This document shows, piece by piece, positions 56,277 to 64,000 of a DNA stretch of 64,000 bases. The notes beneath the pieces were generated by a model that saw nothing but the letters and a program-made list of their open reading frames with translations, searched no databases and had not been told where the DNA came from. Origin of the DNA: an uncultured Phocaeicola sp. Lineage in GTDB: Bacteria; Bacteroidota; Bacteroidia; Bacteroidales; Bacteroidaceae. A program made the position numbers and the translations under genes. How positions within the stretch are numbered: the stretch's first letter is position 1; every line of letters starts with the position of its first letter. The DNA lies in NCBI GenBank assembly GCA_944319745.1, contig CALUET010000009.1, forward strand, positions 33,248 to 97,247. Reading direction: 5' to 3'.

Positions 56277-56987
56277 TTAAATGGATAAATAGTCCTTAAA
56301 CTTCTTCATACTCGTATTTATTATCAATTCTTCGGGGAACTCCGTTTCCGAGATAAGCGGGAGAAGATTATCATATACCGCTATGTCGAAAGAAATATGG
56401 GCATCACTTCCCAAAATCACCGGTACTTCATACTGCTTGCACAAGCGAAGTATTTCAATGTTTTTCGCACGTGCGTCAAATTTGTTCCGGCAAGGTTTCA
56501 AGGAGCTGTTATTTATCTCCAACAAAGTATGGTGCTCTTTCGCTGCCAAAACGAGAGGTTCAAAGTGTAATGGCGCCGTCCCATCACCCGGATGACTGAT
56601 GATATGTATATACGGATTGGCTATTACCTCAACCATACCGTGCGTATTTTCATCGATTGTCCCCTGCTTATAACACAACGAATGAATACCCGCAATACGC
56701 AAATCCAGCATCTTCATGTGATGTTCATCCAAGTCGAGATTCCCTTCACCGTCAAGAATGTTTATCTCTGCGCCCAACAACAAGTCTATTCCATACATTC
56801 TGCGAGGCACAACATGCAGATTCCTGAAATATATAAGCTCGCATGTTCCCGGAATGCCCGGCGTATGTTCCGTAATGCCCAACAAGCTCAGTCCTTTTTC
56901 GGCCCCGGCTTTCACCATTTCCTGCAGCGAGCTAAAGGCATGTCCGCTCATAATTGTATGAGTATGTACATCCAGTTCTATCTTCAT
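56277..56987 (-). CDS. PHP-domain phosphatase-type protein
   Basis: 236 aa from ATG 56987. Start ELDVHTHTIMSGHAFSS has the HxH metal motif of PHP. Further motifs: GLSLLGITEHTPG, LLGAEINILDGEG, RIAGIHSLCYKQG, HIISHPGDGTAPL, LLEINNSS and VILGSDAHISFDI. It resembles YcdX-like phosphoesterases; the substrate is unknown. It lies 10 bp downstream of priA, so it shares its transcript. An earlier start (57086) would overlap priA by 88 bp and adds a Cys-rich, unlikely N-terminus. Confidence 0.9.
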   Translation of the reverse strand: MKIELDVHTHTIMSGHAFSSLQEMVKAGAEKGLSLLGITEHTPGIPGTCELIYFRNLHVVPRRMYGIDLLLGAEINILDGEGNLDLDEHHMKMLDLRIAGIHSLCYKQGTIDENTHGMVEVIANPYIHIISHPGDGTAPLHFEPLVLAAKEHHTLLEINNSSLKPCRNKFDARAKNIEILRLCKQYEVPVILGSDAHISFDIAVYDNLLPLISETEFPEELIINTSMKKFKDYLSI

Positions 56988-56997
56988 ATCACAATAT

Positions 56998-59460
56998 TTA
57001 CATGGGATCGACGTCGTAATATATCTGAATCGTGCGGAAACGTTCATCCGAAAGAATGCGTCTTTGCACAAATTGAAGGAATTCATTTACCTTCGACATC
57101 GAAGCCTTTTGTTCCACTTTAACCATTATTTTTCTTATATATAACGTTTGTACTTTCGAAACCGGCGGTTTGTCGGGGCCTAACACGCGCTCCCCCAAAC
57201 TTTTTCGTAAAGAAGATGCCATTTCTTCTGCCGCTTGTTCCAACAAATCGGACACTCGATGTTTCAAAAACACATAAATCAACCGGTAAAAAGGCGGATA
57301 TCTGAACATACGACGTTCCTCAAGCTGATCGTGATACAACGAGCGATAATCGTTTGCCAATACATACCGAATCACCGGAAGTTCGGGCGATTTTGTCTGC
57401 AAGACAACACTCCCCTGTCCATTACGTCTGCCTGCACGCCCCGCAACCTGAGCCATAAGTTGGAAAGCTCTCTCGTAAGAACGAAAATCGGGGTAGTTCA
57501 ACATGGTATCCGCATCCAATATTCCTACAACGCTTACCCGATCAAAGTCAAGACCTTTCGAGATCATTTGCGTACCAATAAGGATATCTATTTCTCCTCT
57601 TTCGAAGTCTGATATCACTTTTTCGTAGGCATTCCGGGTACGTGTCGTATCCAGATCCATCCGTGCAACACGGGCTTCGGGGAAAAACCTGTTGACTTCG
57701 TCTTCCACTTTTTCCGTTCCAAAGCCCTTATACCGCAAATCTTTTTCTCCACATGCCGGGCACCATCGGGGCAAAGGTTCCGAATATCCACAATAATGAC
57801 AGACAAGACGGTTTAAATCTTTATGGAAAGTCAGACTCACATCACAGCGCTTACACTTCGGAACCCACCCGCAAACATGACATTCCATCACGGGAGCAAA
57901 TCCTCTACGATTCTGAAAAAGGATTACTTGTTCCTTTTGTTCCAACGCCTGGCGCATCTTCTGCAAAAGCAAAGGCGAGAACATTCCGCTCATTTGTTTC
58001 TTACGCTTCAACTCTTTGATGTCCACCGTTTCTATCACAGGAAGTTGCACATTACGAAAACGTTCCGTCAGTTCCACCCAACCATACTTTCCGTTTACGG
58101 CATGGAAGTAAGACTCTATGCTCGGAGTTGCCGTTCCAAGCAATGTTTTTGCCCCAAACATCGATGCCAAGATCATGGCTGCATTACGGGCATGATAGCG
58201 CGGAGCAGGTTCTTGCTGCTTATAACTTGTTTCATGCTCCTCGTCAACAATTATCAGGCCCAAGCGCCTGTAAGGCAAAAATATCGAAGAACGTGCTCCA
58301 AGAATAATATCAAAATCGTTTTCACTTAATTGTTTTTGCCAGATTTCCACCCGCTCCGAGTCCGGCATTTTAGAGTGATATACCCCAAGACGGCTACCAA
58401 AGACTCGCCTTAACCGCCCGGTTATCTGTGTGGTCAGGGCAATTTCCGGCAAAAGATACAATACCTGTTTGCCCGATTTAAGCACCTGTTCCACCAAATG
58501 CATATATATTTCTGTCTTCCCGCTGGCAGTAACGCCATGCAGCAAACAGATGTCTGTCTTGCCGAAACAGGACAGAATCGCATCAAAAGCCTTTTGTTGA
58601 GCCGGAGACAAAGTATGCAATCCATCGGTCTCTGCCTCAGTATGCGATAATCGCCCTACCTCTTTTTCATATTTCTTCAGGATCCCTTTTTCAAACAAAA
58701 CGTTCAGCACGGAAGATGCAACTCCCGATTTTTCTATCAACTCCGCACGGGATACTTCCAACGGGGCGCTATTTAAATCTGATAAACCGGATAATTCGAC
58801 ATATTTCTCCAATACAACTTTCTGCTTCGGCGCCCGCGACAGCTTTTCCATTTCATGATCAAACACCGAATCATTCCGCATCGCTTCGGAAAGACATACA
58901 TATGTTTCGTTTTTCGGCTTATAGCTTCTCTTCAGTTCTTCCTTTATCAGGACTGCTTTTTTCTCCAACAAAGACTTAACTATACGAAGCAAATTTTTCA
59001 TTCCCCCCGTTTTCTCCAGTTGCCTGACGTTTTGTCCTTTCCCGTTTTCCAGCAGTCTAAGCACTTTTTGTTCCTTTTCGGTCAAATCTGTTCCACTATC
59101 AAAATCGGGATTAAAAGAGACAAGCGTCTCACTCTCCAACTTCATTCCGGACGGAACGGCCGCCTTATACACATCGCCCAACGTGCTGAGATAATAACCC
59201 GATATCCATTTCCAGAACGCAAGCTGGCGGGGAAGCAAAACAGGTGATTCATCAAGTATTTCGACAAGCGGCTTTACTTTACACCCTTCGGGAGCATCGG
59301 AGTGAACCTTTATCACGATTGCCGTATAATAACGCATGGAACCGAAAGAAACAATTACCCGACAACCTATACGGATTTTCTCTTTCATTTCTTCCGGCAC
59401 GAGGTAAGTATAGGAAGAAGCCAGAGGCAAAGGCAATATGACATCGACATATTTTTCCAT
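56998..59460 (-). CDS. priA: Primosomal protein N' (replication restart helicase PriA)
   Basis: 820 aa. An N-terminal 3'-DNA-binding domain, then a helicase core with DICLLHGVTASGKTEIYMHL (Walker A), IIVDEEHETSYKQQEPAPRY (DEEH), LLGTATPSIESY and QVAGRAGRRNGQGSVVLQ. The zinc-binding Cys cluster is in VMECHVCGWVPKCKRCDVSL and RLVCHYCGYSEPLPRWCPAC. It reloads the replisome at stalled forks. The ATG at 59460 was chosen over GTG 59463. A -7 box ends only 5 bp upstream of that ATG, so the message may be leaderless. Confidence 0.96.
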   Translation of the reverse strand: MEKYVDVILPLPLASSYTYLVPEEMKEKIRIGCRVIVSFGSMRYYTAIVIKVHSDAPEGCKVKPLVEILDESPVLLPRQLAFWKWISGYYLSTLGDVYKAAVPSGMKLESETLVSFNPDFDSGTDLTEKEQKVLRLLENGKGQNVRQLEKTGGMKNLLRIVKSLLEKKAVLIKEELKRSYKPKNETYVCLSEAMRNDSVFDHEMEKLSRAPKQKVVLEKYVELSGLSDLNSAPLEVSRAELIEKSGVASSVLNVLFEKGILKKYEKEVGRLSHTEAETDGLHTLSPAQQKAFDAILSCFGKTDICLLHGVTASGKTEIYMHLVEQVLKSGKQVLYLLPEIALTTQITGRLRRVFGSRLGVYHSKMPDSERVEIWQKQLSENDFDIILGARSSIFLPYRRLGLIIVDEEHETSYKQQEPAPRYHARNAAMILASMFGAKTLLGTATPSIESYFHAVNGKYGWVELTERFRNVQLPVIETVDIKELKRKKQMSGMFSPLLLQKMRQALEQKEQVILFQNRRGFAPVMECHVCGWVPKCKRCDVSLTFHKDLNRLVCHYCGYSEPLPRWCPACGEKDLRYKGFGTEKVEDEVNRFFPEARVARMDLDTTRTRNAYEKVISDFERGEIDILIGTQMISKGLDFDRVSVVGILDADTMLNYPDFRSYERAFQLMAQVAGRAGRRNGQGSVVLQTKSPELPVIRYVLANDYRSLYHDQLEERRMFRYPPFYRLIYVFLKHRVSDLLEQAAEEMASSLRKSLGERVLGPDKPPVSKVQTLYIRKIMVKVEQKASMSKVNEFLQFVQRRILSDERFRTIQIYYDVDPM

Positions 59461-59465
59461 CACTG

Positions 59466-59473
59466 CAAAGGTA
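59466..59473 (-). promoter_or_regulatory. -7 box directly before priA
   Basis: TACCTTTG on the minus strand, ending 5 bp before the priA ATG. If used, transcription would start at or within the start codon. Confidence 0.55.
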
Positions 59474-59494
59474 CGAAAAAAGTATCCCCCCGAT

Positions 59495-59525
59495 CTTGTT
59501 TGTTTGACAATCTTTTATAGCTTTG
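59495..59525 (+). promoter_or_regulatory. Candidate promoter of the Gfo/Idh/MocA gene
   Basis: CTTG at 59495-59498, 19 bp, TAGCTTTG at 59518-59525; leader about 20-25 nt. Confidence 0.55.
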
Positions 59526-59553
59526 CAAAAGATAAGACAAATGTACTTGTACA

Positions 59554-60531
59554 ATGAAACAATATAAAATAGGAATTATAGGTTGCGGACACATCGCCTG
59601 CAAGATGGCCGACACTTTACGGCGCATGCCTGATGTAATAAGCTATGCCGTAGCTTCACGCTCTCAGGAAAAAGCCAATGATTTTGCCCGGGAATGGGGG
59701 TTTGAAAAAGCTTATTCTCCCTATGAAGCGCTGGCATCCGATCCGGAAGTTGACCTGATTTACATTGCCACACCCCATTCTTTGCACTACGAACAGGCAC
59801 GCATGTGCTTACTGAAAGGCAAACCTGTTTTATGCGAAAAGGCTTTTACCGCCAACGCACGGCAGGCGGAAGCCTTAATCAAGCTGTCGGAAGAGAACCA
59901 TATCTTCATTGGCGAAGCCATGTGGACGCGCTTTCTTCCGCTTTCGTTTCGGGTACAGGAACTGCTGAAGGAGGGAATCATCGGAACTCCCCGCACCCTT
60001 TCCGCCAATTTAAGCTATGTCATCGACCACAAAGAACGGATCATCCGTCCGGAACTTGCCGGAGGTGCCTTGCTGGACATTGGTATTTATCCTCTAAACT
60101 TTGCGGCGATGGCTTTCGGAAACGATATTGTACGTACGGTTTCTGCCTGTACAAAGACTGAAACCGGCGTAGATGCTCAGGAAAGCATCACGTTGTTTTA
60201 CAAAGACGGCAAAATGGCCGCTCTACAATCAAGCATTTATGTGCAAAGCGACCGCCAGGGAATCATCTCAGGCGACAAGGGGCATCTGATTGTTGAAAAC
60301 ATCAACAATCCGCAATCAATTCGAGTCGTCAATCGAGATTACCAGATCATTGCCGAATATCATGCCCCGCAACAAATCACAGGATTTGAATATCAGGTAC
60401 AAGCCGCAATAGAAGCTATTGAAAAAGGAGAAATAGAAACGCCTGAAATGCCGCATGAAGAAACCCTTCGCATGATGAGACAAATGGATGCCTTACGCGA
60501 ATCGTGGGGCGTTACATTCCCGTTTGAGTAG
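59554..60531 (+). CDS. Gfo/Idh/MocA family NAD(P)-dependent oxidoreductase
   Basis: 325 aa. The dinucleotide-binding motif is GIIGCGHIACKMADTL at residue 5. It continues with DLIYIATPHSLHYEQARMCL and GKPVLCEKAFTANARQAEAL (EKP-like motif with the conserved Lys), then GGALLDIGIYPLNFAAMAFG. Members oxidise or reduce sugars, inositol, or related compounds; the substrate is not readable. No signal peptide; cytosolic. Monocistronic, divergent from priA. Confidence 0.93.
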   Translation: MKQYKIGIIGCGHIACKMADTLRRMPDVISYAVASRSQEKANDFAREWGFEKAYSPYEALASDPEVDLIYIATPHSLHYEQARMCLLKGKPVLCEKAFTANARQAEALIKLSEENHIFIGEAMWTRFLPLSFRVQELLKEGIIGTPRTLSANLSYVIDHKERIIRPELAGGALLDIGIYPLNFAAMAFGNDIVRTVSACTKTETGVDAQESITLFYKDGKMAALQSSIYVQSDRQGIISGDKGHLIVENINNPQSIRVVNRDYQIIAEYHAPQQITGFEYQVQAAIEAIEKGEIETPEMPHEETLRMMRQMDALRESWGVTFPFE

Positions 60532-60549
60532 TTCTTTCTCCCGAAAAGA

Positions 60550-61143
60550 TTAGAAGAGATACGCCAGCGATACCTGCCAGGAATTCTTCTTCATGTTATC
60601 GACAATACGTTCGTCGAGCGATTCGGCTATCTTGCTTGCACCGATATTATAGTTCAATCCGACCTGAAGGTGGTTAATCAGCTTCACACCGACACCCACG
60701 TTTACCGTTACGGCACACGACTTTGTTTCGTAACCGTCTAATTTATTGTTCAGATTGAAGCCGAACTGTGGACCTGCGGCAAGGAATACTCCCAACATTT
60801 TTCCCAGGCCCAACGTCCATTTCAAATTGACCGGCACTTCTATTGACTTCCATTTATCGGAAACAGAACCTCCGTCTTCTCCGGTTCCGGTGCTTTCTAT
60901 TTTAAGACCGGCCTGCGAATACAATGCGGCAACATCTATACCTATTCCAACAACCGGCAAGGTAAATTCGGCCATAGGTCCTATAAAGAAGCCGGTTTTA
61001 TTATCACCATCCCACAATTCACTGGAGAAACTTACTTTCGAGACATCCAATCCTCCCTTCAAACCAAACTGTATTTGAGAATGAACCGGCAAAGCAATCA
61101 GTAAACACATCCCGAACAAGCATAAAATTAACCGTTTTTTCAT
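60550..61143 (-). CDS. Outer-membrane beta-barrel protein (porin-like)
   Basis: 197 aa with a signal peptide (~1-22, VHSQ). The mature part is a series of amphipathic strands (IQFGLKGGLDVSKVSFSSEL, IEVPVNLKWTLGLGKMLGVF, VTVNVGVGVKLINHLQVGLN) ending in an aromatic residue (SLAYLF), as in eight-stranded outer-membrane barrels. The start at 61143 was picked because it gives a normal signal peptide. Function unknown. TATATTTG at 61179-61172 on the minus strand is a candidate -7 box. Confidence 0.85.
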   Translation of the reverse strand: MKKRLILCLFGMCLLIALPVHSQIQFGLKGGLDVSKVSFSSELWDGDNKTGFFIGPMAEFTLPVVGIGIDVAALYSQAGLKIESTGTGEDGGSVSDKWKSIEVPVNLKWTLGLGKMLGVFLAAGPQFGFNLNNKLDGYETKSCAVTVNVGVGVKLINHLQVGLNYNIGASKIAESLDERIVDNMKKNSWQVSLAYLF

Positions 61144-61505
61144 AAGCCATAAAATATTTCGTTTCAAGAAACAAATATAGATAATCCTCACAAACCGCAG
61201 TGCCTTACGAACAAAAAACTTTCCAAAAGTTCTCTATTTAATGACAAAAAGGGAATGAAAACATACTGATTTTTTTAATAAAACAACCTGACATGCGAAA
61301 AGAAGCACCGCATGGTTTTCCTTCAATCGTACCGATGAAAAATATAGTTCTCCCACATATTTATGGCTACGAAAAGCACGATTCCTTTATCACAAAGCAG
61401 GCTTTCAACCCTTCCGACCGCCTTCCAATAAAAACGGTAAAGCCATCCGGAGCACTCAGGAGGCCTTTCAACACTTTCGGTTTTCGATGTTTTTTGTCGC
61501 TTTTC
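61144..61505. other. Gene-free stretch between two barrel-protein genes
   Basis: 362 bp, AT-rich. A minus-strand -7-like box at 61172-61179 precedes the barrel gene. The other short frames do not look coding. Confidence 0.55.
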
Positions 61506-62021
61506 CTAAAATTCCACCCCGAGTTTAAGGCATAAACCTCCGGTAGAAATTTCCCCATTTCCCACCGTATTTCTCATTTTCTTCTGCAAGACATACTCAA
61601 CAGCCACGTCTATCGCCCAATCGGAAGAGAGCCCGAACCGGCATCCGAGTGCCGGAGCAACATAAGGACTTGTAGAAAACCAATCGGTGATGGGAATCGA
61701 CGCGCCTATTTTCACTTCGCCATAAGGCGATATTTTTTTGGGAATAACGTATCCTCTTACATCGGCAAATACAGGAATAAGCACGCCCGACGCGCCGTCT
61801 CCACCAGATTTTTTATTAGAATAATAATTTACGCCGGCACCCCCTCCTACGAACAAATACGGATTAAACTGCCAACCATGAATTGTTGTCGCCTGAAAAG
61901 CTACTTTCTCCGACACAAGGATCCAGCCTGCATCAACCATACCCTTGTATCCTTTTCCCTGCCCATGGGCAAACGTTATTGCAACCATCGCCAAGATTGC
62001 AGATAAGATGAATTTACGCAT
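61506..62021 (-). CDS. Small outer-membrane beta-barrel protein
   Basis: 171 aa with a signal peptide (MRKFILSAILAMVAITFAHG). Strand-rich: GMVDAGWILVSEKVAFQATT, NPYLFVGGGAGVNYYS, KISPYGEVKIGASIPI, GCRFGLSSDWAIDVAVEYVL, ending in LKLGVEF with a terminal Phe, typical of outer-membrane insertion. It resembles the protein at 62486-63004 (NPYxFVGxGAGV motif, PKKISPY/LKKKVSPF), so they are probable paralogues. Function unknown. Confidence 0.85.
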   Translation of the reverse strand: MRKFILSAILAMVAITFAHGQGKGYKGMVDAGWILVSEKVAFQATTIHGWQFNPYLFVGGGAGVNYYSNKKSGGDGASGVLIPVFADVRGYVIPKKISPYGEVKIGASIPITDWFSTSPYVAPALGCRFGLSSDWAIDVAVEYVLQKKMRNTVGNGEISTGGLCLKLGVEF

Positions 62022-62485
62022 TGTATTCTATCTTTAAATTATACTTACGATAACGTGTTCAATAAATCCGGATAAAACGATTTAAACCATATCTTCATTA
62101 CTTGTTGATATTACACCAACAGGGTTTCCGTCATTTTTTGCTACAATGCAAATATACGAAAAGCCTTTTCAAAGATAAGGTTTTTAAAGATACAATAACA
62201 ATAAAATTACCTCCATAAAATGAATGATTCCTGAAAAAATACTTTATGTCCACGGTCTGTTTTACCCAATGTCACGGTCTATTTTCATGGTTGTTCTGCA
62301 GCTTCCAATCTTCCTCCCATCAGATTCTCACCAATGATTCTCTTAAGATTGTTTTATTGCTTTCCTTTTTATCTAATAAACTCTACCAGGAATGAGCTCC
62401 TGCATCAATAAAAGAATCCCAAAAAACTACATCCTTCTCAACATTAAAACGGCATCGCCCCCCGTTTTCATGCCGGATAATTCTG
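62022..62485. other. Gene-free stretch with two promoter-like boxes
   Basis: 464 bp without a gene. TATATTTG (62156-62149) and TATCTTTG (62177-62170) on the minus strand could start transcripts for the barrel gene at 62021, with a leader of more than 100 nt. Confidence 0.5.
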
Positions 62486-63004
62486 TCAAAAATCAAAGCC
62501 AACGGATAAAGAAACCCCATGAGGATAGATATTCGTGCTTTTAATCAACTCGTTCGGCTTCCTCCAATTATCATAAGATTTGGAGTTATAAGTATATCCA
62601 ACCTTTAAAAACACCGACAACTTCTTGTAAAAATTCCAACTCACGCCGGCACCCGGATTCGTATAAAAGCCTGCTGCATCAAGAATGTTATATCCTATTT
62701 TTGCATCAATGAATGGAGATACCTTCTTTTTCAGTATTGTGTATCTTATACTTCCATATAAAGGAATCGAAGTGAAATCATCGCCTAAACGAACTCCTGC
62801 GCCTGCTCCTACATAAAAATAAGGATTAATCTGAACACCGTGCGTAGTATAAATATCAGTTGTACTAAATAAACTCATATCATCGGTGTGTAATGTTCTG
62901 CCAACCTCAACAGAACCTTTATAGGTGTGCGCATTACTGTTCAATATGTTCATGCTTAACATTATTAAAACAAGGAATGCTCCGATTAATTTTAATGGCC
63001 TCAT
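62486..63004 (-). CDS. Small outer-membrane beta-barrel protein, paralogue
   Basis: 172 aa with a signal peptide (~1-25). Mature strands: YKGSVEVGRTLHTDDMSLF, INPYFYVGAGAGVRLGDDF, KKKVSPFIDAKIGYNILDA, KLSVFLKVGYTYNSKSYDNW, ending VSLSVGFDF. It shares the NPYFYVGAGAGV block with the protein at 61506-62021. Function unknown. Confidence 0.85.
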   Translation of the reverse strand: MRPLKLIGAFLVLIMLSMNILNSNAHTYKGSVEVGRTLHTDDMSLFSTTDIYTTHGVQINPYFYVGAGAGVRLGDDFTSIPLYGSIRYTILKKKVSPFIDAKIGYNILDAAGFYTNPGAGVSWNFYKKLSVFLKVGYTYNSKSYDNWRKPNELIKSTNIYPHGVSLSVGFDF

Positions 63005-63545
63005 CTGTTATTTGTTTATTGATACTATTAAAAATGCTCCCGTTCTTCATCGACATATTCCAAATAAAATATTCCCGCTTGTCATCAGCAATAGCAGAAT
63101 ATACCTCCTTTTGAAACCTGTCTTATCAAAATCCTTAATGCAATCATTGGATAATGACAAAGTTACCCAAAAGCATTTATTTAAACAAGAAGCACATTTA
63201 TTATTAAATAACTTTTCTTTCCTATATCTAAACCGGCCCAAAATTCGTTCTTCACATTTATTTCCTCTTCATGATTTGCCATTTACATTTGATCATTTCT
63301 TCAGCAGAAAAAACTTACAACAAGCGCTGCACTAAAGACAAACGCCGCAATCTTTTAAATACCCTACTGCGACGAACTTCATAAATTCATATCAAAGGCA
63401 TGAGAAAATTTGCCGTCACACCAAAAGATAGCCTTCTACCCAAGGAAGTAAAGTTAACATCAAAGTAACAAAATCAGCCAAACACACTTACAAAAACATG
63501 ACAGCACATCAAATCAAACACAAACAGCTTGTTTACGCAACGACA
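63005..63545. other. Gene-free stretch before the tRNA fragment
   Basis: About 540 bp of AT-rich sequence. A plus-strand frame of 136 codons (62925-63335) is open but rich in rare residues and overlaps the barrel gene, so it is not accepted. No gene is supported. Confidence 0.5.
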
Positions 63546-63551
63546 CAAAAA

Positions 63552-63578
63552 AAGCAGCTACGAAATTCGTAACTGCTT
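63552..63578 (-). terminator. Hairpin after the tRNA fragment
   Basis: AAGCAGCTACGAA pairs with TTCGTAACTGCTT; on the minus strand it is followed by a T run (TTTTTTTG). It is the tRNA terminator left next to the broken tRNA gene. Confidence 0.7.
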
Positions 63579-63589
63579 GATTTCCTTCG

Positions 63590-63631
63590 TGGACCAGCCA
63601 GGGCTTGAACCTGGGACCTCCAGATTATGAG
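63590..63631 (-). tRNA. 3' half of a tRNA gene with CAU anticodon (probable att site)
   Basis: On the minus strand, CTCATAATC (anticodon loop with CAU), the variable loop, GGTTCAAGCCC (T arm) and the acceptor strand CTGGTCC plus A are intact. The 5' half (acceptor, D arm) is missing: the match stops at 63631. Integrases of mobile elements usually use such 3' halves as attachment sites, so this could mark the end of an integrated element. It is not a functional tRNA gene. Confidence 0.8.
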
Positions 63632-64000
63632 AACGATAAAATGATATTCTGTGACAACCAACGATTTTAGTTTTTATTGAATATCAAATAGTTATACATC
63701 TTACTATTCTCGGTGAAACTCACTAAATCCCCCTAACTGAAATAGTTTGTTTACGCATTGTTTACGCAGAATTAGAGGAGCCAATGCCGCTATTAAACCC
63801 TTTTGCATGTCCAGTATAAGCTCCATTAATAATTAATGTAGAATAGCGTCATATATTTTGCTCAAGGCTTATGGTTGTCGCAAATAATTTATAAGTTAGC
63901 GACAAACATAATGTAAAGGCGAGTATGAATACAATTTGCAAATTCGAGGGATGCAGTCTTTCAATGTCTTAATTTGGCGAAATTCTCCATTTATTTGGTA
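63632..64000. other. Unassigned sequence past the tRNA fragment
   Basis: No clear gene. On the minus strand a short frame with a protein-like C-terminal end (GAYTGHAKGFNSGIGSSNSA, stop near 63766) is visible but has a stop just upstream. The window ends before any integrase would be seen. Confidence 0.4.

Larger units (their letters stand above)
63530..63768. repeat. Three copies of TGTTTACGCA near the tRNA fragment
   Basis: The 10-mer is at 63530-63539, 63748-63757 and 63759-63768. The last two are tandem, 11 bp apart. They flank the tRNA half and resemble the arm-type repeats bound by integrases. Confidence 0.55.

Noticed and set aside
62925-63335. Plus-strand frame of 136 codons
   Set aside because: It overlaps the start of the barrel gene, has no domain and a low-complexity composition.
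1-64000. CRISPR arrays, rRNA genes, insertion sequences, replication origins
   Set aside because: No regularly spaced repeats, rRNA-like stretches, transposase motifs or DnaA-box clusters were seen while reading the window; short or diverged ones could be missed.

Overview
The window looks like chromosomal DNA of a Bacteroidales bacterium (Bacteroides/Parabacteroides-like; the genus cannot be fixed from sequence alone). The reasons are repeated promoters with the Bacteroidetes -7 box TAnnTTTG, some with TTTG about 19-20 bp upstream; many small lipoproteins with a Cys soon after the signal peptide; a long (615 aa) IspG; and family-typical genes (DUF4369/redoxin lipoprotein, TGS-type nucleoside kinase, GH127, GH78, several GH43).

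Layout. 1-1.7 kb: end of a purine nucleoside phosphorylase gene, thiL and tRNA-Phe. 2.3-7.9 kb (minus strand): an endonuclease/exonuclease/phosphatase-family secreted enzyme, a GH43 lipoprotein with F5/8-C and FN3 domains, and an unrecognised 751-aa TIM-barrel-like lipoprotein. 8.1-15.4 kb: an accessory island in which at least five genes carry frameshifts or truncations (a small hypothetical, dprA-like, UDG-like, metallophosphoesterase, two more hypotheticals). Three genes there stay open: a Sel1/PKD/LRR protein, a 112-aa hypothetical and a WYL regulator. tRNA-Leu follows at 15.5 kb. 15.9-21.4 kb: an arabinoside-type operon (GH43, acyltransferase 3, mutarotase, GH127) ending in a strong terminator, then two tRNA-Asn genes.

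21.9-43.3 kb is mostly housekeeping: S41 protease, rubredoxin (54 aa), Cys-poor sirtuin, a phosphodiesterase-alkaline phosphatase fusion, two FKBP isomerases, Na/Pi transporter, nucleoside kinase, rpoN, a PAP2-like protein, gcvH-purE-ispG, pnp, DUF4369/redoxin lipoprotein, greA with a hairpin in its leader, HIT protein and manC. 43.6-50.1 kb holds three more glycan enzymes (glutaminase-A-like six-hairpin protein, GH78 rhamnosidase, GH43). 50.2-60.5 kb: sugar O-acetyltransferase, gltX-waaA, a membrane HD phosphodiesterase, the priA-PHP-LMW phosphatase operon and a Gfo/Idh/MocA oxidoreductase. 60.5-63 kb: three small outer-membrane barrel proteins. The right end holds a 3' half of a tRNA(CAU) gene with nearby repeats, which looks like the edge of an integration site.

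How it works together: three separate sets of exported glycan-cleaving enzymes suggest plant or host glycan use, but no SusC/SusD pair is visible. The most unusual part is the 8.1-15.4 kb island: about ten one-base shifts are packed into 6.3 kb, while more than 40 long genes around it are intact. No clearly new intact system could be demonstrated; the best candidates are that island, the greA leader hairpin, the phosphodiesterase-phosphatase fusion and the unrecognised 751-aa lipoprotein.
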